Positions 57,410-64,000 of a stretch of DNA of 64,000 bases are shown here, piece after piece; within the stretch, counting starts at the first letter, position 1, and the number at the start of each line of letters is the position of its first letter. Source of the stretch: Massilia sp. ST3 (GTDB lineage Bacteria; Pseudomonadota; Gammaproteobacteria; Burkholderiales; Burkholderiaceae_D); NCBI RefSeq assembly GCF_018119405.1, contig NZ_JAGPWC010000006.1:1-64000 (forward strand), written 5' to 3'. Position numbers and translations under genes: made by a program. The notes beneath the pieces were generated by a model. The model did no database searches and had not been told where the DNA came from. It saw nothing but the letters and a program-made list of their open reading frames with translations.

Positions 57410-58165
57410 TCAGAAATTACAAAGGGTGAGATCGAAAGGCACGTCTTCTTCCAGGGGCTTCGGCTTGAGGTCGCCGTCCTGGGTGGTGAAGCGCACCCAC
57501 AGCATGTACTTGTTGGCCGAGATCTCGGGAATCGCGCCGCTGGACTCGTCCAGGGTCAGGCGCAGCATCTGGTAGACCTTCCCCTGCAGCATTTGCTGGT
57601 AGCTGCCGGCGTTGGCGATCATCTTGACCGGGCGGCCGGAGTCGCGCAGCAGGCGCAGCACCAGCGACAGCGCATCGCACAGCGGCGCCAGCGGCGCGAA
57701 CCAGTTCATGATGTCGGCGCGGCGCTGCTCGGCCGGGCGCTTCTGCCAGGCGTAGTAGGAGGGAAGATCGAATTCGCAGGCGCCGCCCGGAATGATGGTG
57801 CGGCCGCGGATGCTCATCAGCCACTCGTTCTCGCGCACGTTCTGGCCGGTCTTGCCCTGGCTGCCCACCAGGGCGCCGCTTACCTGGTCCAGCTCGGCCA
57901 GCACGGCGTCGAGCATCTCGGCGGCGACGGCGGGGTTGCTGCGGTAGGCCAGCAGGCTCTGCTTCTGGCGTTCGAGTTCCTGCAGCAGGTCGGACTTGAG
58001 GTCGGCGCGGCCCGCGACTTCGAGCATGTCGAAGATGGTTGCCAGCGCCACGTGATGCTGCATCGGGTGTTCCTGATGCACAAAGAACTTGAATTTCTCG
58101 TACAGGTCTTCCAGCCGCAACAACGTGCGAATCCGCTCGTTGAAAGGATATTCGTAGACGATCAA
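57410..58165 (-). CDS. zapD: Cell-division protein ZapD
   Basis: 251 residues from a TTG ([23 protein letters not shown]), the usual family start; no in-frame ATG lies nearby upstream. [27 protein letters not shown] and [24 protein letters not shown] are ZapD hallmarks. It cross-links FtsZ protofilaments by binding the FtsZ C-terminus. Preceded by an 87-bp gap to coaE, followed by yacG after 4 bp. Confidence 0.94.
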   Translation of the reverse strand: MIVYEYPFNERIRTLLRLEDLYEKFKFFVHQEHPMQHHVALATIFDMLEVAGRADLKSDLLQELERQKQSLLAYRSNPAVAAEMLDAVLAELDQVSGALVGSQGKTGQNVRENEWLMSIRGRTIIPGGACEFDLPSYYAWQKRPAEQRRADIMNWFAPLAPLCDALSLVLRLLRDSGRPVKMIANAGSYQQMLQGKVYQMLRLTLDESSGAIPEISANKYMLWVRFTTQDGDLKPKPLEEDVPFDLTLCNF

Positions 58166-58252
58166 AATGACATTCCCTTGAATGTAGGCTGGCTGGCAAC
58201 CCCGTGATTCTGAACCATGATGCGTAAAATTACAAATCCTGCATTGATCTTG

Positions 58253-58864
58253 TTACATTATCTTGCTATAGGACAGATATTGCGCGTGTAAACGCGCCAC
58301 CTGGGGCCGCAGTGCGTCCACTCCCTCGTCATTATTGATGACATCGTCGGCCGCCGCCAGCCGCTGGGCCCGGGTCACCTGGGCCGCCATGATGGCGCGC
58401 ACCTGTTCCGCCGGCAGGCCGCTGCGGGCCATCACACGCGACACCTGGGTGTCTTCGGTGCAGTCGATCGCCAGCACGCGCGTCACCCGTTCCCGCCAGG
58501 TGCCCGATTCGATCAAGAGGGGAACGACGAAGATCGTGTAGGGACCGGTGGCGATGGCCGCCGCCGCCGCGGTGGCTTCGCGGATGCGCGGATGCAGGAT
58601 GGCTTCCAGGCGCGCGCGCGCGGTGGCGTCGGCAAACACCAGGGCGCGCATCTTCGCGCGGTCCAGGGCCCCGTCCGTGGTGGCGAAGCCGGCGCCGAAT
58701 TCGGCCAGCAGGGCCGGCATCGCGGCGCCGTGCGGCGCGGTCAGGGAATGCGCGATCTGGTCGGTGTCGATCACCGAGGCGCCCAGCGCGGCGAACATGT
58801 CGGCCACGGTGCTCTTGCCGCAGCCGATGCCGCCGGTCAGGCCGACCGAGAAAGCCTGTTCCAT
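58253..58864 (-). CDS. coaE: Dephospho-CoA kinase
   Basis: 203 residues. P-loop [22 protein letters not shown] near the N-terminus, [27 protein letters not shown], and [21 protein letters not shown]. It phosphorylates dephospho-CoA, the last step of CoA synthesis. One nucleotide after the pilD stop; order pilD-coaE-zapD-yacG is a common betaproteobacterial unit. Confidence 0.96.
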   Translation of the reverse strand: MEQAFSVGLTGGIGCGKSTVADMFAALGASVIDTDQIAHSLTAPHGAAMPALLAEFGAGFATTDGALDRAKMRALVFADATARARLEAILHPRIREATAAAAAIATGPYTIFVVPLLIESGTWRERVTRVLAIDCTEDTQVSRVMARSGLPAEQVRAIMAAQVTRAQRLAAADDVINNDEGVDALRPQVARLHAQYLSYSKIM

Positions 58865-58865
58865 C

Positions 58866-59735
58866 TCAGGCGACCAGGCTCTGGATGAAGCGGCCCAGAG
58901 GCTCGCCGTAGAACAGGGCGATCAGGCCGGCCGCCGCCAGGTAGGGTCCGAAGGGAATCGGCTTGTCGCGGCCGCGCTTGGCGAACACGATCAGGCTGAT
59001 GCCGACGACGGCGCCGACCACCGAGGACAGCAGGATGATGGTCGGCAGCATGGCCCAGCCGAGCCAGGCCCCGAGTGCCGCCAGCAGCTTGAAGTCGCCG
59101 TAGCCCATGCCTTCCTTGCCGGTGACCAGCTTGAACAGCCAGTAGACGGCCCACAGCACCAGGTAGCCGGCCGCCGCGCCGATCACGGCGTCCTGCAGCG
59201 GCACGAAGGTGCCGTTGATGTTGATGAGCAGGCCGGCCCACAGCAGCGGATAGGTCAGGTCGTCCGGCAGCAGCTGGGTGTCGAAGTCGATGAAGGTCAT
59301 CGCGATCAGGAGCCAGGCGAACAGCAGGGTTGCCAGGCCCATCGCGCCGCTGCCGAAGGTCCAGACCAGCAGGCCGGAGACGATGGCGGTGAACAGTTCG
59401 ATGGCCGGGTAGCGCGCCGAGATCGGGGCCTTGCAGGCGCTGCATTTGCCGCGCAGGGCCAGCCAGCTGATGACGGGGATGTTTTCCAGGGCCGTGATCT
59501 GGTGGCCGCAGTGGCCGCAGCGCGAACGCGGCACCATCAGGTTGAAGCGCTCGGAGTGGGGCGGCTCCTTGCCGCTTTCCATCGCCACGTAGTTGTCCGA
59601 CTCCTGCTGCATCATTTTGGGAATCCGGTAGATGACCACGTTCAGGAAGCTGCCGACGAGCAGTCCGAACAGGGCGGCGGCAAGCGCGGCGCCGAGGGTG
59701 GCCGGGGGCGCGGAGAGAAGGGATTCCAAAGGCAT
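58866..59735 (-). CDS. pilD: Prepilin peptidase/N-methyltransferase PilD
   Basis: 289 residues. N-terminal domain with Cys pairs CGHCGHQ and CSACKAP, as in bifunctional PilD. The A24 aspartic peptidase core has [14 protein letters not shown] and [19 protein letters not shown], giving the two catalytic Asp. Several membrane helices. It cleaves and methylates type IV prepilins or type II secretion pseudopilins. pilB and pilC, often adjacent, are not here; the next gene upstream reads the other way. Confidence 0.95.
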   Translation of the reverse strand: MPLESLLSAPPATLGAALAAALFGLLVGSFLNVVIYRIPKMMQQESDNYVAMESGKEPPHSERFNLMVPRSRCGHCGHQITALENIPVISWLALRGKCSACKAPISARYPAIELFTAIVSGLLVWTFGSGAMGLATLLFAWLLIAMTFIDFDTQLLPDDLTYPLLWAGLLININGTFVPLQDAVIGAAAGYLVLWAVYWLFKLVTGKEGMGYGDFKLLAALGAWLGWAMLPTIILLSSVVGAVVGISLIVFAKRGRDKPIPFGPYLAAAGLIALFYGEPLGRFIQSLVA

Positions 59736-59916
59736 GGCGGTCGGTCCTAAAAATGATTCCTTACATCAACCTTATTGTAGGGGTTTTCCGCGCTTTGGCG
59801 AAGGCGAAAAGCCGGACTTTTCGCGCTCGCGTGCGGATTGCACGCGATTGTGGCGGATCAGGGACTCCGGGCGGCGCGCCGTTAGGCTGGAAGGCTTCAC
59901 GCTTGTGCTTCCTGCC

Positions 59917-61287
59917 ATGTCCAATCCGACCTTCACTTTCCTGAACCACGCCTGTTTCATGGTGCGCACCGAGAGCGCGCTGCTGCTGGCCGATCCCTGG
60001 CTCGAGGGCACGGTGCTGAACGACGCCTGGAGCCTGGTCGACCGCTCCACCAGCAGCGCCGCCCTGATCGCCGCGCTGAACGGCTGCGGCTTGCCGGTGT
60101 TTATCTGGTGCTCGCGCGCCGCGCCCGACCGCCTGTCCTTGCCTTTCCTGCAGCGCTTCCAGGCCGAATTCCGCGGCATCGCCACCTTCCTCCACCGCCA
60201 GGGCCGCGACTGGCGCCTGGCCGACGAATTGCGCCGCCAGCGCTTCGCCCTGGCCGCGTGCAAGGATGGGCAGCCGGTCGCGCTGGGCAAGGACCTGCGC
60301 CTGACGGCCTTCGCCAACGGCGAGGCCGATTCCTGGTGCCTGATCCAGGCCGGGCGGCGCAGCATCCTGCACCTCGGCGAGCGGGCGCTCGGGACGCGGG
60401 CGGCCTGCCGCGCCGCCGCCGAGCACCTGCGCCGGCGCGCGCCGCGCATCGATGTGCTCCTGACCGGATTCGCCGATATGGCCTGGTGCGGCAACCCGGA
60501 CGGCTTCGCGCAGCGCGAGGAAGCGGCCGGGCAGGGGATCGCGCGGCTCGCCATGCAGGCGGAAGTATTCCGGCCGCGGCTGCTGGTGCCGGTGGCCTCG
60601 TTCGCGCGCTTCGCACGCGCCGACAATGCCTGGCTCAACCACGGAAGGCGCAGCCCGGCCGGCCTGCTGGACGCGCCACGGCTGGAAACGCTGCGCCCGC
60701 TCATCCGCTTCATGGCGCCCTGCGACAGCATCGACCTGGAGCGCGACAGTCCCGCCAGCCTGGCGGCCCGGAGCGAAGCGGCCGTGGCGCGCTGGGTGGC
60801 GTGCTGGCGCGAGCCCCCTCCGCCGCTGCCGCGCCCGCCGGAAGCGAGCGTGACGGAGCTGCGCGGCGCCTTCCAGAAATACCGGGAGCGCGCCTGCGCC
60901 CGCCTGTACGGCCTGCCGCGCCTGCTCGAGGCGGTGAGGGCGCTGCGCCCGCTGGCCATCCACCTGGCCGACCTGCGCCAGACGGTCGAGCTGTCCTACC
61001 GGCACGGCTTCCGGCTGCTGGCGCGCGACGGGCCGGCGGACGTGGCGCTGTGTTCAGGGACCGCGCTCATCCTCCTGAAAGCGGAGGATGGCTACGACAC
61101 GGTCTACGCGGGCGCCTGCTTCTGGACCCTGCGGCCGGACGGCCTGTCGGCCTTCGCGCGCTTCTTCCTGCCGCAGCGCATGGCGCGGCGCGGATTGGAC
61201 CGGCGCCGGCCCCTGGTCATGGCCAGGCTGATGCTGCGCACGGCGCTGGCCCGGATGGCGCGCGAGGTGGGGGCGGCGCTGCGCTGA
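59917..61287 (+). CDS. Metallo-beta-lactamase-fold protein without metal ligands
   Basis: 456 residues. TFLNHACFMVRTESALLLADPWLEGTVLNDAW matches the start of UlaG/CMP-NeuAc-hydroxylase-like MBL proteins (H, then DPWL). Where HxHxDH is expected the sequence reads IWCSRAAPDRLS (65-74), so the zinc ligands are replaced. Later blocks (LRLTAFANGEADSWCLIQAGRRSILHLGE and VLLTGFADMAWCGNPDG) keep the fold. Probably catalytically inert or a divergent hydrolase. Divergent from pilD. Family assignment is a reading of motifs only. Confidence 0.65.
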   Translation: MSNPTFTFLNHACFMVRTESALLLADPWLEGTVLNDAWSLVDRSTSSAALIAALNGCGLPVFIWCSRAAPDRLSLPFLQRFQAEFRGIATFLHRQGRDWRLADELRRQRFALAACKDGQPVALGKDLRLTAFANGEADSWCLIQAGRRSILHLGERALGTRAACRAAAEHLRRRAPRIDVLLTGFADMAWCGNPDGFAQREEAAGQGIARLAMQAEVFRPRLLVPVASFARFARADNAWLNHGRRSPAGLLDAPRLETLRPLIRFMAPCDSIDLERDSPASLAARSEAAVARWVACWREPPPPLPRPPEASVTELRGAFQKYRERACARLYGLPRLLEAVRALRPLAIHLADLRQTVELSYRHGFRLLARDGPADVALCSGTALILLKAEDGYDTVYAGACFWTLRPDGLSAFARFFLPQRMARRGLDRRRPLVMARLMLRTALARMAREVGAALR

Positions 61288-61339
61288 GCCGCCGACGGGG
61301 CAGGGTATGATGGCGTCTTTGATGCCCGATCGGATAGCC

Positions 61340-61591
61340 ATGAGCAAGGATGAACAACTTTCCACGGAAGCCGTGGCCGCACTGCGAGCGCGCTTCGAGC
61401 AGCAGTCGCACAAGGCCCAGGCGTATTACACGGTCATGCACGAAGTGCGTGGCCGGCTGGGAGGCGACGATGCGGCGAATGCGTGGATGAACCAGCCGCT
61501 GGCGGCATTCGACGGCAAGACGCCGGCCCAGCTGGTCGGTGAGGGCCGCGAGCTGGAGCTCCTGGCCCACGTGCGCAAGGCGGGTGCGTAG
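61340..61591 (+). CDS. MbcA/ParS/Xre (DUF2384)-type antitoxin-like protein, orphan
   Basis: 83 residues from an ATG; in-frame ATGs at 61307/61310 with an AGGG site are alternatives. DAANAWMNQPLAAFDGKTPAQLVGEGRELELLAHVRKAG fits the toxin-binding ParS domain (x-W-hx-P-x-x-hxG-x-x-Px-x-L). The N-terminal helix is short and lacks a clear Xre domain. No RES-type toxin gene is adjacent, so it is solitary or regulatory. Confidence 0.65.
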   Translation: MSKDEQLSTEAVAALRARFEQQSHKAQAYYTVMHEVRGRLGGDDAANAWMNQPLAAFDGKTPAQLVGEGRELELLAHVRKAGA

Positions 61592-61831
61592 CGCCCAGAC
61601 TTCTGTCGGGTGCTCATTACGGCCTCCGATTATCGGCGGTAAACCAATAAAAGCTGATATGTGTCGAAAGAACAACGCAAAAATTCTGTTAGATATTTCG
61701 GCCACTATTAGGGGCAAACTCGTCCTATACTAAAACCGCTCTGACGCGCAAACTTGGCTACAGATTACCTGTACGGCCCGCTCTTGCGCACCCGATGAAA
61801 GCGGCTGTGACATGACAATCCGGGAGGCGTC
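61592..61831. other. AT-richer gap before the right-edge gene
   Basis: 240 bp. A -10-like TATACT at 61726-61731 is the best promoter element; its -35 is weak. AT content is above that of the flanking genes. No gene seen. Confidence 0.4.
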
Positions 61832-64000
61832 ATGAACGGGACGGGTCTTACCTTTCGCATTTCGGGCGCCCCCATTGAGGGCACGTCGCGCGACCAGTTA
61901 ATGGAGAGCCTGGGCGGCGGCGGCATGGACGCCGAGCTCTTCTCGCTGCAGACGCACCGCAGTGCTGGCCGGGCGGTCGACAGGGATGTCCAACCGGGCG
62001 AAGACATCGTCGTCCTCAAGCTTGCTTCGGGCCCGGCTCTGTTCCTGCACCCCGATTCAGCCAGGGCGCTGCTCATCGCCGGCATGCCAACAACACGCGA
62101 TGGCAAGGACTCCGGAGACGCTGCCGTCGTAGGCGTCTCTTCCAGCCTGCCATGGAGCGAGGATGGCCCCACTCGCAGCTTGGGCAGTTGGGCGTCTGGC
62201 GTGGCGCTCGAATGGTTCGGCATCCTGCGCCGCAAATCCGGGCAGTCACTGGCTGAGCGTGGCGCCGACTGGATCCGCCAACAATTCGACAAGCCCGAGC
62301 GCCAGGGCCTGTACCGCCTGACGTCGAGTGCGCCGCCTGACGAGATGGACCCGGCCGATCGTATACCGGTGCTCAAGTTGCCCGCGCAGCCGGACGCGCC
62401 AATCCTTGTGCTCGTGCATGGCACCTTTTCGACCACGGCAGGCACCTTCCGCCACCTGTGGACGAAAGATTCGACAGCCAACACGCTATTGAATGGCTAT
62501 AAAGACGATGCTTACGGTTTCGAACACCCGACTCTCGGCACCAGCCCGGTACAGAACGCGGTGGACCTGGCCAAGGCGCTGCCACCGAACGCACGGGTTC
62601 ATTTGCTGACGCATTCCCGCGGCGGTCTAGTGGCCGAAATTCTGGTCCGCGCCGCCAACTCATCGAATGCCGTAGCGCAAATCGAACAATACTTCATTGG
62701 TGCGCCGCCCGACGAGTCGAGGCAAGTGCTAGAACTGGTCGACTTAGTGCGAGACAAAAACCTTCGCTTCGATCGCGTGATCCGGGTCGCATGCCCGGTC
62801 CGAGGCACCCTGCTGGCTTCCGAACGCCTGGATGCCTACCTGTCAGTTCTCCACTGGCTGATGCAGATGGCGCAGTTGCCGATCGCCAGCGGCGTGCTGG
62901 CTGGGCTCAGGGAAATCGCCCGCGCCGGCCTGAAGCCGGAGACCTTCGCGGGACTGGCCTCCATGCACCCACGGAGTCACTTGGTGCGGTGGCTGAATGC
63001 GCCGCTGGAGCCGGTCGACAGCCAGCTTTACGTCATCGCTGGAAACAGCGGCGGCAACAGCCTCTTCACCTGGATCAAAACCCTGCTCGCCGACTCTTTC
63101 TTCTGGACCGACAACGACCTGGTGGTGCAAACACGCTCCATGTACAGCGGCGTCCCGCGCAAAACGGGCTTGCGCGCTGCACGCTTCATGCTCGGCAACG
63201 GCGGGGAGGTGTCGCACTTCAGCTATTTTTCGTTCACGCAGACACGCGAAGCCATCGCCGATGCACTCCTCCCTACGCCTCAGCGCCCATGGGAGCCGAT
63301 CGGCTTGCTGTCCTGGGCGGGTGCTGACAGCAGTGGCGTTCGCGGTAGCGAGGCCCCGCCGCAGGCAGCTCCGGCACCGGGCGACCGGCAGCGCCGCCGT
63401 CCGACCGTGATCGTGGTGCCGGATTTCCTCGGTTCGCACCTGGACGAGCGGCGGGGGCGCTTGTGGCTGTCGCAACTCTCGCTGTCGGCTTTCGCCAGTC
63501 TTGGCCTCGACAAGGCCAAGGACCTGGAAAAGGTCAGTTCCACCGGCTTGGTAGAACACTGCTACGGCGCACTCTGCAGCCGTCTCGCCGAGACCCATGA
63601 CGTGATTCCCCTCCCGTACGACTGGCGCAAGCCGGTCGAAGAGGCGGCCGCGAACCTGGCGACCCGCGTGCGGGAATGGCAGCAGCAACGCGCGGGCGGG
63701 CCGCTGCGCATCCTGGCGCATGGTATGGGCGGCTTGGTGGTCAGGGCTTTTCACATGAACCACAAGGACTTGTGGGAAGAGGCGATGGCCTTCGAAGGGG
63801 CGCGCGTGCTCATGCTTGGGGTGCCGCATGAGGGCAGTTGGACGCCGCTGCAGGTGCTGTCCGGCGGCGACGCGCTCGCCGGGTTGCTCAGCGCCGGCGC
63901 GCCGTTGTTTGCCGATCTGCAAGTCCGCAAGGCGCTCGCTACGATGCCCGGCTTTATCCAGCTGCAAGCCGGGCTGCTTGATCCGGCCCTACAGCTCGAC
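61832..64000 (+). CDS. Large protein with two lipase-like alpha/beta-hydrolase domains (N-terminal 723 residues)
   Basis: The frame is open from the ATG after CGGGAGGCGTC to the right edge; the end is missing. First domain, about 188-480: LVLVHGTFSTTAGTF (oxyanion HG), HLLTHSRGGLVAE with nucleophile S262, Asp near 427-429 (WTDNDLVV) and His H462 (GEVSHFSYF), so the triad is intact. Second domain, from about 520: VIVVPDFLGSHLDE, LPYDWRKPVEE and LAHGMGGLVVR, where the nucleophile is Gly (G631). LCAT-like. Bacterial proteins of this build are often fused to peptidase or CHAT domains beyond the window. Role unknown. Confidence 0.75.
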   Translation, partial: MNGTGLTFRISGAPIEGTSRDQLMESLGGGGMDAELFSLQTHRSAGRAVDRDVQPGEDIVVLKLASGPALFLHPDSARALLIAGMPTTRDGKDSGDAAVVGVSSSLPWSEDGPTRSLGSWASGVALEWFGILRRKSGQSLAERGADWIRQQFDKPERQGLYRLTSSAPPDEMDPADRIPVLKLPAQPDAPILVLVHGTFSTTAGTFRHLWTKDSTANTLLNGYKDDAYGFEHPTLGTSPVQNAVDLAKALPPNARVHLLTHSRGGLVAEILVRAANSSNAVAQIEQYFIGAPPDESRQVLELVDLVRDKNLRFDRVIRVACPVRGTLLASERLDAYLSVLHWLMQMAQLPIASGVLAGLREIARAGLKPETFAGLASMHPRSHLVRWLNAPLEPVDSQLYVIAGNSGGNSLFTWIKTLLADSFFWTDNDLVVQTRSMYSGVPRKTGLRAARFMLGNGGEVSHFSYFSFTQTREAIADALLPTPQRPWEPIGLLSWAGADSSGVRGSEAPPQAAPAPGDRQRRRPTVIVVPDFLGSHLDERRGRLWLSQLSLSAFASLGLDKAKDLEKVSSTGLVEHCYGALCSRLAETHDVIPLPYDWRKPVEEAAANLATRVREWQQQRAGGPLRILAHGMGGLVVRAFHMNHKDLWEEAMAFEGARVLMLGVPHEGSWTPLQVLSGGDALAGLLSAGAPLFADLQVRKALATMPGFIQLQAGLLDPALQLD

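Noticed and set aside
62843-63967. A 374-codon minus-strand frame at the right edge
   Set aside because: The plus strand carries conserved hydrolase motifs through the same DNA in one unbroken frame.

Overview
The window is GC-rich, tightly packed bacterial chromosome. The gene order points to a betaproteobacterium of the Burkholderiales, most likely Oxalobacteraceae (Massilia/Telluria-like). It has a complete mraZ-to-ftsZ division and cell-wall cluster, then Prx5-type peroxiredoxin, lpxC, a DUF721/DciA gene, secA, argJ, a DUF815 ATPase, a MutT-like gene and yacG-zapD-coaE-pilD. PEP-CTERM proteins and a palindromic repeat family with a CCGGCGAAGGCCGG-type or CCCCGCGNAGGCGGGG-type core fit that family. 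The taxon is an inference; no marker was searched.

Layout. 1-1777: an ECF sigma factor, its zinc-finger anti-sigma factor and a secreted subtilase cut by the left edge. 2033-4122: an S41 peptidase behind a palindromic operator, arfB and a small secreted protein. 4265-8809: rpoH with a CIRCE operator upstream, ftsX-ftsE-ftsY, and a small membrane protein behind a possible Pho box. 8873-13975: a ThDP enzyme, a degenerate archaemetzincin-like protein, the RNase P RNA, a YdcF-like protein and glycerol kinase. 14009-17263: two PEP-CTERM proteins and a sorbosone-dehydrogenase-like protein, one gene behind a near-consensus sigma-54 promoter. 17636-19158: a PH-like membrane protein and a Lon-like AAA ATPase without a protease domain.

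19525-36796 is the dcw cluster: mraZ, rsmH, ftsL, ftsI, murE, murF, mraY, murD, ftsW, murG, murC, ddl, ftsQ, ftsA, ftsZ. Most junctions overlap by 1-4 nt. It starts at a good promoter followed by four MraZ-type repeats and ends at a strong terminator. 37056-46242 holds peroxiredoxin, GNAT, DMT transporter, lpxC, dciA, an MBOAT/SGNH O-acetylation pair and secA.

46293-52319, between secA and argJ, looks like an accessory insertion. It carries a double-glycine-leader microcin-like peptide with a hydrophobic candidate immunity protein, several small conserved-domain proteins, a TipAS-type MerR regulator with its operator, and two secreted peptidoglycan-active proteins. 52320-59735 returns to conserved housekeeping genes. 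59917-64000 is accessory again: a metallo-beta-lactamase-fold protein without its metal ligands, an orphan ParS/MbcA-like antitoxin, and the first 723 residues of a very large protein with two lipase-like alpha/beta-hydrolase domains, the second lacking its nucleophile.

The best candidates for something new are the twin-hydrolase protein at the right edge, the microcin/immunity pair at 46644-47354, the sigma/anti-sigma/subtilase module at the left edge, the CIRCE site at rpoH and the sigma-54 site at the PEP-CTERM gene. No tRNA, rRNA, CRISPR array, prophage or insertion sequence was recognised.
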